From NCBI GenBank assembly GCA_031550925.1, contig JAVBOE010000090.1, positions 1 through 43,414 of the forward strand: a stretch of DNA of 43,414 nucleotides, given 5' to 3'. Source of the stretch: JAIRNF01 sp031550925 (GTDB lineage Bacteria; Bacteroidota; Bacteroidia; Bacteroidales; UBA932). Both the position numbers and the translations under genes were made by a program. Shown here in pieces: positions 23,777 through 33,077 of this stretch (positions within the stretch are counted from its first letter, which is position 1; each line of letters starts with the position of its first letter). The notes beneath the pieces were generated by a model. It saw only the letters and a program-made list of their open reading frames with translations. It was not told the DNA's origin and did not search any database.

Positions 23777-24189
23777 AGTTGAGATACTATACGAGATCCG
23801 TCTGGTTTTTCTTCTATTTGCAGCCTAAGCGTGGTTTCGGGTAGCAGCTGCTCAATCAGCTCCGGCCATTCAATCAAGCATAAGTTGCCGCTATAAAAGT
23901 ATTCTTCGTAACCGAAATCGTAAACTTCTTCCAGCTTATTTATGCGGTAAAAATCGAAGTGGTAGATTGTTTTACCGTCTTTGGTATGGTACTCGTTTAC
24001 CAGCGAAAAGGTGGGGCTGTTTACTACATCCGCAACGCCTAGCTGTTGGCATAGCTCTTTTGTAAGCGTTGTCTTTCCGGCTCCCATTTTGCCATAAAAA
24101 GCCACAACAGAAGCATCCTTTATATACGGTAGTAAAGAGGCTACTGCCTTTGGTAATTCTTGTATTCCGTGAATTTCTATAGGAGTCAT
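23773..24189 (-). CDS. tsaE: tRNA threonylcarbamoyladenosine biosynthesis ATPase TsaE
   Basis: TsaE is the ATPase that works with TsaB and TsaD to make t6A37 in tRNAs reading ANN codons. The 138-residue protein has Walker A GKMGAGKT (33-40), NSPTFSLVNEYHT and the IYHFDFYRI and LIEWPE segments typical of the family. Its start overlaps the stop of the SprE/PorW gene in an ATGA, so they are translationally coupled, though functionally unrelated. Confidence 0.95.
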   Translation of the reverse strand: MTPIEIHGIQELPKAVASLLPYIKDASVVAFYGKMGAGKTTLTKELCQQLGVADVVNSPTFSLVNEYHTKDGKTIYHFDFYRINKLEEVYDFGYEEYFYSGNLCLIEWPELIEQLLPETTLRLQIEEKPDGSRIVSQL

Positions 24190-26969
24190 TCTACAATAGC
24201 ACTATCCGGTAGCACCTCTTCGCTTGCTGGTTCTTCTGTTGGTACATCAATACCTTGTATGTAGCGTTCTTTAAAGAATGCAACGTAGCCGCCCAGAGAT
24301 TTTTTCAGCTTCAACCGTTCGAGGTTATCTTTTGATATGGCAAAGCAAAGAGTATTATCTGGAGATAAAATTGTTTCGTTTACAATAGCATTGTAGTATG
24401 CCATAACCTCGTTTTTGTTTTTAAACGCGCTTATTACAATTGCCTTGTGGCTGGCATCGAGGTTGGCTTCTTCTCTCATTCCGTAGTTTTGCTTCAAGTA
24501 GTTGTCAACGTTGAAGAGTGCGATGCTGAAAGCCAGCTGATTTATTTGCATATTCTTATCTACCACAACTAGTATATAGTGCTCGGCGTTTTCGTTATAG
24601 CGATAATCCTGATCGGCGGAAACCTCTTCTACAACAATAGGTGTAATAGGTGTTTCTTCTGTTTTTGGAGGTGACGGTAATTCAACACCTGGAGTCGATG
24701 TTGATGTTTTTACCTCGCCCTCTAGTACTCTAAGAATATTTCGCGCGGCAGTATATGCGTTTGTATTCGGATAGTTTTTAATGACACTCTGCAAGTCTTG
24801 CTTATATACACCCTCATCATTATTGTATGATGTTGCCAGTACCTTCAGAAGAGCAAAGTTAGACTCTGACGAAAGACCCTTGTATGCTTGTAACGAGTTA
24901 TTGATAATATTTAATGCTTCGGTATGATTGCCAACACGGTATAGAGCCAATGCTTCATCATATTTTTGTTCTGCTTCCGCTTCCAGCTTAATCATGTCTT
25001 GCAGATAGTTGGGGTTTTGTACGGCAAGAGCCATGCGGTCGTTAGGGAAGCTGCTAATTAAGCTAGCCTTATATTGTTCTGCTTCGGCATATTTGCCCTC
25101 TTCGGTTAACAGCAGATAGATGTTATAGTAGATAGTAGGCAAGTTCTCGTTTTCAGGAAAATCGCGCAGTAACCTATAGAGCGTTTCTAACGACTTTTGG
25201 TTGTTGTGCAAGTCTGTACGGTAAGCTAACGCTAGGTTATACAACGCGCGTTCGAGCCGAGCATTAGACGCACTCATTGCCTCTTCTGTTAGCGGAACAT
25301 TTTGCAGATAGTATTCAGCTATTGTTTCGGGTAGATCTTTAGAAGCACTAACATCGCCTAACAATTCGTCATCCACGAGCATTTCGTCAACCTCCTCGTC
25401 TGATATAGTTGATACAGTTTTATTCTTACGTCTCCAGTTATCTTCCAACTTTCGTTGTCCCCAACGCGATTTGAAGTCGTTGCTACCTTGGCTTACGGCA
25501 ATGTTGTTGTAGAAATACCATCTGCCCGAAGTTGGAGTTGTTCTGGCGGTCATGCCGGGAGTTGTTTGGGTATCGTATGTTCCTCTGTATCCATACCCGC
25601 CGTAGTTTTGTTGAGTTTCGGCCTGTCTCTTTTGTACAGCTTGTTTCGCAAGATTTTCGGCATATTCTGTACGCTGAGCCGGATCCATTTTTGCTATGAG
25701 CTGAAGGCTGTCTTCTCTGTTTACAACGTTGAGATTTCTGCCTACTGTACTTAGCATGTTCGACATGCTATCGACATACTTTTGCCTGGGGTGACCAAGT
25801 AGTAATTCAACAGCGCTGCTATACCCATTATATGCGGGGTAGTAGTCTTGTACAGAGTAGTAGTAGTTACCCAACGCAAGCGACGATAAGCCTTTTTGGA
25901 TATTGTTATCAATGCTGGCATCTACAGATTTTTTGTAGTAGTCGATAGCAGTGGCAGTATCGCCTTGTGTCTTGGCGAGGTTACCTAAAGCATAGTATAT
26001 CTGATCAAAATACTCGGTGTTGTTTTCGTTTGCCAACATTTTCTTGTATTGAGCTTCCAACTCCTTGCCCTGAGTCTGGCTATCCATGGTGTTGGCTTTG
26101 CTCATCAACGCGCTGAACTGTACTTCGTACGGCACGTTCATCTTTGCAATCTTTTCGTAGTAGGCAGTTGCCATTGGATTATTCCCTATACGCTCGTATA
26201 GCTGCGCCAGTATAAATCGATAGCGAACTTTTGTTTCTCGTTGGCGGGCTAAACCTAAAGCTTCTTCCAGCTTCTTGATCGCTTCGGTATATCGTTTTTG
26301 CTTAATATAGATATCTGCCCAAGCAGAGCTGGTAGCAAGCCTTAGCTTTCTTGAGTAAACAACCTCTTCATCTTTTTTTAGCTTCGATTCCAGAGTTTTG
26401 AGCTGCGCTTCAGCTTCTTCGGGGTCATCTGTATGGGCCGATATAACGGCAAGCCACACTTTTGCCTCTGTTATCGAATTTTGGTGAGGGTAGATTGCGA
26501 TAATATTTTCGAAAGTAAGCTTCGCCTGGCTATATTCTTGCGAATATAGCTGCGATTTTCCGATAAGCAGATAGGCATCGTCAACCATATCGTTAAACTC
26601 CTTCCTGTTGTAGAATTTACGGTAGGCGTCCGATGGCGAAGCCTTGCGCTTAGGCTTTACAGTGATGGAGTGCTTTGCAACGAGTTTATTAGACTTTGTA
26701 ACCGTACGGTCTAAGTCTGACATTGTTATGTTGGGTGTTTCAGGATAATTAAACGCAAATACTGGTAGTATTTCGTCGTATGATTGGGGGTAGATTGCTT
26801 CGGCTCTTTTTGATGCCTCTTTAAAGCTCTCGTTGGCGTTAAAGTAAACGTTGTAGCGGGCTGTAAGGTTATGGTATTGCCTACTTGTCCAAGTGTTCTT
26901 TTTGGTAGAACACCCTGCTAAGGTTATTAGCAGTAAGAATAACGTTGTTATTGTATAAATCCGCTTCAT
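24186..26969 (-). CDS. T9SS lipoprotein SprE/PorW, TPR repeats
   Basis: The 927-residue protein is an outer-membrane-facing lipoprotein (lipobox LAGC, Cys20, followed by STKKNTWTSRQYHNLTARYN). The phrase TARYNVYFNANESFKEA is characteristic of SprE/PorW. TPR repeats fill about 120-420 and 560-760. A linker rich in Q/Y/G (near 450) contains QNYGGYGYRGTYD, and the C-terminal region after about 770 carries DQDYRYNENAEHYILVVVD and a ferredoxin-like-sized end. SprE/PorW is required for T9SS function and connects ring proteins with the Sov translocon. It lies next to, but is transcribed separately from, the por core: a terminator and a -7 box separate them. Confidence 0.9.
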   Translation of the reverse strand: MKRIYTITTLFLLLITLAGCSTKKNTWTSRQYHNLTARYNVYFNANESFKEASKRAEAIYPQSYDEILPVFAFNYPETPNITMSDLDRTVTKSNKLVAKHSITVKPKRKASPSDAYRKFYNRKEFNDMVDDAYLLIGKSQLYSQEYSQAKLTFENIIAIYPHQNSITEAKVWLAVISAHTDDPEEAEAQLKTLESKLKKDEEVVYSRKLRLATSSAWADIYIKQKRYTEAIKKLEEALGLARQRETKVRYRFILAQLYERIGNNPMATAYYEKIAKMNVPYEVQFSALMSKANTMDSQTQGKELEAQYKKMLANENNTEYFDQIYYALGNLAKTQGDTATAIDYYKKSVDASIDNNIQKGLSSLALGNYYYSVQDYYPAYNGYSSAVELLLGHPRQKYVDSMSNMLSTVGRNLNVVNREDSLQLIAKMDPAQRTEYAENLAKQAVQKRQAETQQNYGGYGYRGTYDTQTTPGMTARTTPTSGRWYFYNNIAVSQGSNDFKSRWGQRKLEDNWRRKNKTVSTISDEEVDEMLVDDELLGDVSASKDLPETIAEYYLQNVPLTEEAMSASNARLERALYNLALAYRTDLHNNQKSLETLYRLLRDFPENENLPTIYYNIYLLLTEEGKYAEAEQYKASLISSFPNDRMALAVQNPNYLQDMIKLEAEAEQKYDEALALYRVGNHTEALNIINNSLQAYKGLSSESNFALLKVLATSYNNDEGVYKQDLQSVIKNYPNTNAYTAARNILRVLEGEVKTSTSTPGVELPSPPKTEETPITPIVVEEVSADQDYRYNENAEHYILVVVDKNMQINQLAFSIALFNVDNYLKQNYGMREEANLDASHKAIVISAFKNKNEVMAYYNAIVNETILSPDNTLCFAISKDNLERLKLKKSLGGYVAFFKERYIQGIDVPTEEPASEEVLPDSAIVE

Positions 26970-27004
26970 TCAGATTTTGCCGAGGCTCAGTTATATTTAA
27001 TTTA

Positions 27005-27012
27005 CAAATATA
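27005..27012 (-). promoter_or_regulatory. Promoter -7 box for SprE/PorW
   Basis: TATATTTG on the minus strand matches TAnnTTTG, 35 bases before the ATG at 26969. Confidence 0.5.
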
Positions 27013-27059
27013 ATACTAAAAATTAGAAATGGTAGATATGTTACATATTGCATGCTAGT

Positions 27060-27092
27060 AAAAACCCTAGCAAAACATTGTTTTACTAGGGT
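27060..27092 (-). terminator. Rho-independent terminator after porN
   Basis: On the minus strand ACCCTAG pairs with CTAGGGT, extended inward by AAAAC/GTTTT with one mismatch, followed by TTTTT. It separates the porPKLMN operon from the SprE/PorW gene. Confidence 0.8.
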
Positions 27093-27121
27093 AAGATATT
27101 TAAACCTAAGATGTAGAAGAT

Positions 27122-28012
27122 TTAGTACTCCCAAAGGTCATGTTCAAAGTCAAATATTTCGGTTTCTATACGTTGCGACTCAAGCATGGCTTCCAGTCCT
27201 GTACGGGTGTATGTATTGAGCCAACGGTTATTCATTACGTTAGACTGTGCAACAATGTATGAGGAGAATCGCCTTATTTGGAAAATGTCGTCAAATGAAA
27301 GTAGAGAAACTTCATTTTCCGAAACATAGCAGGCGGAGTTAGCCAGTACTTTTCGCGCTTCCGGATAGTATATCCAAAACAGCTGTTTTTTTACCTTTTC
27401 TCCGGTAGCTGTTTCTATTTCTTCTCCTCCCTCATCATCACCAAGGCTCAATTCTCTATTGAACACGCGTATTGGGCAAATACCGATAATACGGGTAAAC
27501 ATTCTTGAATAGTGTTTGTCGAAAAACCACTCTTCTTTTACCAGCAACTCTTGTACCTCGGTCCAGTTAAAAGTACCTTGTACTACAATGGTAGTGTCGC
27601 CCGAATCGTCGAGTTTTCTACGAGTTTCTGTTCTTTCTCCGATTTCAAGCTTTCCTTGAATTTCTTCGGGTGTAAGGGCTACAGTAAATTCATCTCCATC
27701 TGTAGGGTCATATACCGTAATTTTTCCTTCAACAGCAGCTGCATATAAAACTTGCACAAAGCTTTGGCGATTTTGCATTTCAACAGTTGGATAGTATAGG
27801 GGCTGGTTCATTTTTTCCCTTAAATCTATAACTCTCCAAAGCTTAGTTGACCACATAATATCGGCCTCTCTGGTGTTGGGATAAGGTATCGGTTTTCGTT
27901 CCTTAATAATGGTCTTTGGAACGTTAGTATCCGGAACTAAACCTGGTTTAGGTTGAGCCAGTAACGATACGGAATAAAAAACTGCTAGTGCTATAAAAAG
28001 TAACTTTTTCAT
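27122..28012 (-). CDS. gldN: T9SS ring protein PorN/GldN
   Basis: PorN/GldN is periplasmic and joins PorK in the large T9SS ring below the outer membrane. The 296-residue protein has a signal peptide (MKKLLFIALAVFYSVSLLAQ). Typical GldN segments follow: READIMWSTKLWRVIDLREKMN, the stretch WFFDKHYSRMFTRIIGICPI and QLFWIYYPEARKVLAN. Last gene of the operon, 40 bases after porM. Position and motifs make this secure. Confidence 0.93.
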   Translation of the reverse strand: MKKLLFIALAVFYSVSLLAQPKPGLVPDTNVPKTIIKERKPIPYPNTREADIMWSTKLWRVIDLREKMNQPLYYPTVEMQNRQSFVQVLYAAAVEGKITVYDPTDGDEFTVALTPEEIQGKLEIGERTETRRKLDDSGDTTIVVQGTFNWTEVQELLVKEEWFFDKHYSRMFTRIIGICPIRVFNRELSLGDDEGGEEIETATGEKVKKQLFWIYYPEARKVLANSACYVSENEVSLLSFDDIFQIRRFSSYIVAQSNVMNNRWLNTYTRTGLEAMLESQRIETEIFDFEHDLWEY

Positions 28013-28052
28013 ACGAAAAAAAATTATTCTAAATTATAAGTAACCTAAATCT

Positions 28053-29639
28053 CTACCTTACTCTAATTACCAAGTCAGGTAAATCCATCGATCCGCTAGG
28101 TCCGTTTGCCTTAATTTTTGTAATAACAACCTGACCGTTGCTCCTCATATTACTGAACATTCTTCTATGTTTTTCATTAAAGTATGCTCCGTTGGAAGCT
28201 TCATCTTGAACGTAGCCTTCGTTGTTTACAACGCTTACTTCAAACGAAGTAATGGTAAACTTAGCATCAAAATCAAAATCGGCAGGAGGTACGGCTCTTA
28301 ATCCTTGAGACGATGACAGCTCTCCCTTAGATGCTGTTTTTCCTTGTAAACCATCAACTACGGCTGTTGGCGGAGGTACAGGTTTTACACGGAAATCTGA
28401 GGTACCCATGTTCTGCCATTTGCCATCTATTTCTGCCGATACTACAATGCTAAGCGCTTTTGATCCGGCAGTTGGTGTAACCATAAAAAATTCGCCTTGT
28501 CTTTGTAAAGCACCACCGCCTTTTATTTCGGCACGTATTTTATCCGGAGGTACACCTGCACCAACCGAAATGCTGAGAGGGTTAGCAATACCGCTATACA
28601 GTACGTTCATTTTTGATGGCGAAACAGTTGCCATTGGCTCTATTACGTGATAGCTGATGGTAAACTTTTGCTCTTCTTCGCCATTAGGACCTATATATTT
28701 AATAACACCGGGACGGCTTACAATACCGGCAGAAGCTGCAAAAGCGGTATAAATTACTTTTCCGTCAGGTCCGGATGTTCTTGGCTGATCACCACCGATA
28801 ATTACTGTAGATTTAGTATCAGGGTCATATGCGGCTAAGAAAATCTCAGCTTTAAATTCTCCTCCTTTTACAATGTACTCAGAGTTCGTTTTTACAATAG
28901 GTTGTACGGCCGAAAACTTGAAATCGTCTGCACCAATCTTAACAAAGAGATGGTTAAGCATAGCCGTTTCGCTACTAAGAATGTCAAGCTGCAGCTTGGA
29001 TAAAAGCGTAATTACCGCAATTAACGGGCTGTTGTAGAACTGTAGGCTTGGCCAGTCTTTTTTATTTCTATCGACAGTGCTTGGCACTTGTGTTGATAAA
29101 AGACCATTAATAGTGTTTCTTAATGCTATATCTTTAGGCGAGTCTTCTTCTATTAGCGCAAGCAGGCTGTTTTTGTAGCTAATAACATCTTGCTCTAGCG
29201 CATAACCTTCTCCGTTGTTGTTTTGCCCAACAAGAATACGAGTACCTGTATCTGTATCGCTTTTCTTAGCTATACTATCTGCGCTTATTTTGCTATTTCC
29301 CGTTAGTGCTAAAGATTCCTCCCCTTCGCTAGCAATAAGAAGTTTAACTTTTAATGAGTCAATTCTGTTGTAGAGCTTTTGGGTTTCTTCTCTAACTTGT
29401 GTAGCCTTAATTAACCAAGGGCCAACTTTCTGTGGTTCGTTGGCTGCAGCAATCTTAAAGTCGTCATAGCTTTGGTTGTTGTTAGAACGAACAATAGCTA
29501 TTGTTTGCTGAAAACCGTTTTCTACACGAACGAAAGCATCCAATACCTCAGCCGATACATTCAGCGCTAACATTGCAGTCAGCACCAAATACATCATGTT
29601 GATCATCTTTTGCCGTGGAGACAATTTTTGAGCTGCCAT
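28053..29639 (-). CDS. gldM: T9SS motor protein PorM/GldM
   Basis: GldM forms the rotating periplasmic rod that couples the inner-membrane motor to the PorK-PorN ring. The 528-residue protein has a single N-terminal helix (about 11-30, RQKMINMMYLVLTAMLALNV). Arg9 sits where the functionally essential Arg9 of Flavobacterium GldM is. A helical domain then four beta-rich periplasmic domains follow, the usual PorM architecture. The gene starts 7 bases after porL, so the two motor subunits are produced together. Confidence 0.95.
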   Translation of the reverse strand: MAAQKLSPRQKMINMMYLVLTAMLALNVSAEVLDAFVRVENGFQQTIAIVRSNNNQSYDDFKIAAANEPQKVGPWLIKATQVREETQKLYNRIDSLKVKLLIASEGEESLALTGNSKISADSIAKKSDTDTGTRILVGQNNNGEGYALEQDVISYKNSLLALIEEDSPKDIALRNTINGLLSTQVPSTVDRNKKDWPSLQFYNSPLIAVITLLSKLQLDILSSETAMLNHLFVKIGADDFKFSAVQPIVKTNSEYIVKGGEFKAEIFLAAYDPDTKSTVIIGGDQPRTSGPDGKVIYTAFAASAGIVSRPGVIKYIGPNGEEEQKFTISYHVIEPMATVSPSKMNVLYSGIANPLSISVGAGVPPDKIRAEIKGGGALQRQGEFFMVTPTAGSKALSIVVSAEIDGKWQNMGTSDFRVKPVPPPTAVVDGLQGKTASKGELSSSQGLRAVPPADFDFDAKFTITSFEVSVVNNEGYVQDEASNGAYFNEKHRRMFSNMRSNGQVVITKIKANGPSGSMDLPDLVIRVR

Positions 29640-29646
29640 GCTTATA

Positions 29647-30486
29647 CTACTTATTTAGTACCGATGTAACGGCAGTAAGCATACTTCCGTAAACGGTATT
29701 AAGTTTTGATACGTTATCGTTAAGTGAAGCCATGTCTGTTGACAGCTGTTGAGTTTGGTCCACGGACTTCTTTACAGACCCTACAAGCGAACTTAGCTCT
29801 TTATTCAAAGATTCGTAGCTTTGTTTATAGCGTTCGTTATCTTGCAGCTGAAGTTCGAATGATGAGTTAACTGCAGCAAGGTTTTTATTCAAAAAGTTCA
29901 TCTGATCTTTATATCCCGCTTGCGCAGTGGCTAAAGACTCAAGCCCTTTCTTTGCTTGCTCGCTAATGTGGTTAATGCTGGATGCAGAAGTTATATAAGC
30001 TTCGCTTAAATTTCCGGCAGATCCGGTAATCGATCCAACCGATTGGGTTGCCTTGTCCAAATTCTCGGTAAGACGTGCCGATGCTTCGGCAACAGCAGCC
30101 AGGCTGGTTAGCTGGTCTATAGTGCTACCTAATCGTTCTAAACCGCTTTTTAGTCTATCTGTTTGGTCTTTGTCGATATCAAGATTCATCTGAGGCATGC
30201 TGTTATTTGCAACTCCTCGTAGAACAGGTGTGCCTTCAGCGTTACTTCCCCCCTCTGCCAACTCTGGAAATACGTTATCCCATTGGTAGGTTTTTTCTAC
30301 AGGCTCGAATGCAGAGATAAAGAAAATGATACACTCGGTAATCATACCGATTGAGAGCATAATACCTGCACCGGTCCAGTGTTGCAGTTTAAACAACGCT
30401 CCAAGAAGAACTAACGATGCTCCCCAACCGTATGCTTTATTTATAAAAGACTTAAACGTCTTACTTTGGGTAAAATTTCCTGCCAT
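29647..30486 (-). CDS. gldL: T9SS motor protein PorL/GldL
   Basis: GldL forms the proton-driven stator-like pentamer of the T9SS motor with GldM. The 279-residue protein has two membrane helices near the N-terminus (about 18-36 and 40-60) with the family motif LFKLQHWTGAGIML. Glu51 lies in the second helix and is the likely equivalent of GldL Glu49, which is essential for proton flow in Flavobacterium. The rest is a long cytoplasmic coiled-coil-like region rich in Ser/Asn/Gln (SLAAVAEASARL, SMLTAVTSVLNK). Confidence 0.95.
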   Translation of the reverse strand: MAGNFTQSKTFKSFINKAYGWGASLVLLGALFKLQHWTGAGIMLSIGMITECIIFFISAFEPVEKTYQWDNVFPELAEGGSNAEGTPVLRGVANNSMPQMNLDIDKDQTDRLKSGLERLGSTIDQLTSLAAVAEASARLTENLDKATQSVGSITGSAGNLSEAYITSASSINHISEQAKKGLESLATAQAGYKDQMNFLNKNLAAVNSSFELQLQDNERYKQSYESLNKELSSLVGSVKKSVDQTQQLSTDMASLNDNVSKLNTVYGSMLTAVTSVLNK

Positions 30487-30510
30487 ATTATTTAGAATTT
30501 TATAGTCAAA

Positions 30511-31839
30511 TTATTGGTTATATATTCTTGGTCCTGCATATGTACGAACGGTACGGAATCCTACGTAACATTTTGCAGAATCTTGGTACTCGAATGTGCG
30601 AGTTCCGCATTGTATGTAGTAAGATATATCTTTCCATGAGCCGCCTCTAATTACCTTTCTTTTCTGAACGGTAGGCTCGTCTTTAAGTGCATTATGCGTA
30701 AATGTAGGTGCTAAGTCGTGCTGGAAAGAATAGGCGTTTTCATCGTAGGCATTGGCTGTCCATTCGGCAACGTTACCTGCCATATCATATAAGCCATATT
30801 CGTTAGGCTCATACGAAGCTACAGAAATAGTTCTCACACCACCATCGTATCCATAACGTCCGCGTTGGGGTTTAAAGTTGGCTAAGTAGCAACCTTCTTT
30901 ATTCGTGGTATAGTAACCTCCCCAAGGATATAGCTGTCCATCAATACCGCCGCGTGCTGCATACTCCCACTCAACTTCTGTTGGAAGACGATATTCGTGA
31001 GGTTGTTCGCCTTTGCGGGGTGCTTCTACCTCTGTTTTCCAACGAGCGTAAGCGTTCGCCTGTTTCCAGGTAACACCAACTACAGGGTAATCGTTATATG
31101 CCGGATGCCAAAAGTACTTAGCAATTAAGGCATCGTTGTACATGTAAGCGTAATCTCTGATCCAGCAAAGAGTATCGGGATAAACGTTTACACCATCTTT
31201 CTTAATAAAATCGGCACGGCTGTTAACCTCTACTTCTTCGCCTTGATCGTTAATTATAGTACCGATGTATTTATTTTCATCGTAATCCCAACGGGCTCTA
31301 GCAGCCTGTTGGTAGTCTATCCACTGCCATTCGTACACTAGCTTACGTACATCAACTTCTTTTTTACCCATAACAGATTCTTCTGTCGAGTACATCATAG
31401 AGTTGATTACATCTTGTACATTAGGATCTTTATAGTCCATTTTTTGCCTCCAATCAATCTTGGGTGCATCAAGCGGGTTGCCGTATTCGTCTTCTAAAAT
31501 CTCGTAACCTAATTCTCTACGTAAGTTATACTCTTTTACATAGTTGGTAAAGTTTCGGTATTCTCCGTTTGTGACTTCGGTTTCGTCCATCCAGAAAGCA
31601 TCAACAGTGATAGGCTTAGGAGATCCAGTGAGTGTCGAAAAAATATCCTCATCACTATTACCCATTAAGAATGCTCCGCCCGGAATAAAGCGCATGGCAT
31701 ATGGAGTCGATTCTCTATAAACCGTGGGTTTTGGCTTTGTAGTGGGGCCGGTGTAACCACCTCCTTTTTCACCTCTGAATAACGAACATCCGCTTAACGT
31801 GAGGCTTAACAAAGCGCTTATAAAAAGTAGCTTCTTCAT
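30511..31839 (-). CDS. gldK: T9SS ring lipoprotein PorK/GldK
   Basis: GldK is the outer-membrane lipoprotein that builds the T9SS ring with PorN. The 442-residue protein has a lipobox LSGC (Cys18) and a formylglycine-generating-enzyme/sulfatase-modifying fold. Visible are RFIPGGAFLMGNSDED, DETEVTNGEYRNF, YRLPTEVEWEYAARGG, and the C-terminal VIRGGSWKDISYYIQCGTR...VGFRTVRT. A longer reading to 31848 would start with TTG; ATG at 31839 gives a normal lipoprotein signal. GldK uses the fold structurally; enzymatic oxidation is not expected. Confidence 0.94.
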   Translation of the reverse strand: MKKLLFISALLSLTLSGCSLFRGEKGGGYTGPTTKPKPTVYRESTPYAMRFIPGGAFLMGNSDEDIFSTLTGSPKPITVDAFWMDETEVTNGEYRNFTNYVKEYNLRRELGYEILEDEYGNPLDAPKIDWRQKMDYKDPNVQDVINSMMYSTEESVMGKKEVDVRKLVYEWQWIDYQQAARARWDYDENKYIGTIINDQGEEVEVNSRADFIKKDGVNVYPDTLCWIRDYAYMYNDALIAKYFWHPAYNDYPVVGVTWKQANAYARWKTEVEAPRKGEQPHEYRLPTEVEWEYAARGGIDGQLYPWGGYYTTNKEGCYLANFKPQRGRYGYDGGVRTISVASYEPNEYGLYDMAGNVAEWTANAYDENAYSFQHDLAPTFTHNALKDEPTVQKRKVIRGGSWKDISYYIQCGTRTFEYQDSAKCYVGFRTVRTYAGPRIYNQ

Positions 31840-31855
31840 ATTAGTCAATGTATGA

Positions 31856-32785
31856 TTACAAGTAGCGTACGCTTCTGTACTGCTGCTTCTTTTTTTCTGT
31901 TGATATGGTAAAATTATAGTTCACAAGTATTTCGTGAGACCCCTTGGCGCTTGCCCGGGCCTTAGTTGTAATAAAATCGTAAGAATAACCTATCTTAACT
32001 CCTCCAAAAAGTTCAAATCCAAAATTTGCTATAACTGCTTCGTTTAACCGATATGATAACCCGCCCCACAGCTTATTACGATAAAATACGTGTGCGTTTG
32101 CTGTATAGTGGGCAATAGACAAATCGGTGGAGATATATAACGAAGGACGAACCTCAAAGTTCGGATCGCTCAATAAAAAACGATACCCTCCCATAAGGTA
32201 AAATACCCGTGGTAGCTTAGATGCCAGCTCTGTTTTCGTTATTTTAGTTTCTAGCAAGTGCACGCACGAAAGTCCAATAAATAGTTTATCATCATTATAG
32301 TAAGCGCCAAATCCAAAATCGGGACTTGTTGCTCCATCATCTTTTGTTGGTACTGCTGGGTCTGAAGACCCATCCGGATAACGCCAGCTGGCGTTATCTA
32401 TCGTTGTACTGACAAATCCGCCATAAAGCCCAAACGACAGGCTCCCTTTTAAGAGTGGAAACCGAAAAGCGTACCCTATATTAACGCCCGGCGTTTTATA
32501 GTAACCCATTTGAGCATTATAAACCGAAAGATTTACTCCACCATGTAGCACATCAATAGGGCCGTTAACGTTTAACACTGTTGTTGTTGGATTTCCTTCA
32601 AATCCTACCATCTCCATTCGGACAACACCTGTTGCCTGAAAAAGCCCCACACTACCAGCATAAGCCGGATTAACAAAGCCTTGGTTAAATACCCCTTGGC
32701 TAAAATGAGCGCTTTCTTGCGCTTTTAGTATAAAGCCAATACTTATTAAAAATAAAAGCGTAAGAACCCCTTTTCTTACCATCAT
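31856..32785 (-). CDS. porP: T9SS outer membrane protein PorP/SprF
   Basis: The 309-residue protein has a signal peptide (MMVRKGVLTLLFLISIGFIL...AQ) and the PorP/SprF pattern: ESAHFSQGVFNQGFVNPAYAG at the start and amphipathic strands throughout. It ends with an aromatic-rich C-terminal strand. PorP/SprF proteins are 14-stranded outer-membrane barrels that partner the gliding/secretion machinery. It is the first gene of the por operon with a good promoter 39 bases upstream. Confidence 0.93.
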   Translation of the reverse strand: MMVRKGVLTLLFLISIGFILKAQESAHFSQGVFNQGFVNPAYAGSVGLFQATGVVRMEMVGFEGNPTTTVLNVNGPIDVLHGGVNLSVYNAQMGYYKTPGVNIGYAFRFPLLKGSLSFGLYGGFVSTTIDNASWRYPDGSSDPAVPTKDDGATSPDFGFGAYYNDDKLFIGLSCVHLLETKITKTELASKLPRVFYLMGGYRFLLSDPNFEVRPSLYISTDLSIAHYTANAHVFYRNKLWGGLSYRLNEAVIANFGFELFGGVKIGYSYDFITTKARASAKGSHEILVNYNFTISTEKKKQQYRSVRYL

Positions 32786-32823
32786 TAATGGTTTATTCTA
32801 GGATAGATAACACATACAATTTG

Positions 32824-32853
32824 CAAAAGTATAAAATAAAGCTTTGCTGCAAA
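32824..32853 (-). promoter_or_regulatory. Promoter of the porPKLMN operon
   Basis: On the minus strand TTTG (32853-32850) and TACTTTTG (32831-32824) are 18 bases apart, matching the Bacteroidota -33/-7 arrangement. The start codon is 39 bases downstream. Confidence 0.65.
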
Positions 32854-32989
32854 CGATTTGATTTAGCTCAAATAGCCGAAAAATAAGCAACTTTCTCATT
32901 GTTACAGCATGTTTGTTAATGGCTTAAAATTTATGTAAACCTACATGATTGCGCATTTCATAAAATATAAGCAATTAAGTTCTGATTTG

Positions 32990-33007
32990 AATTTTCAGCT
33001 GAAAATT
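32990..33007. promoter_or_regulatory. 18-bp perfect palindrome
   Basis: AATTTTCAGCTGAAAATT is fully self-complementary and lies in the gap between the por operon and the penicillin-binding protein gene. It is about 137 bases upstream of the por -7 to -33 elements and 71 bases past the end of the penicillin-binding protein gene. It may be a regulator site; no T-run makes it a terminator. Confidence 0.4.
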
Positions 33008-33077
33008 ATCGCAATTTGCTAGTGTTAAATATTCTTATGGTTTACTTATAGATGTGAAAATGTTGTTTTTTGATGTG

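Noticed and set aside
30511..31848. TTG start for gldK at 31848
   Set aside because: ATG nine bases further in gives a standard lipoprotein signal.
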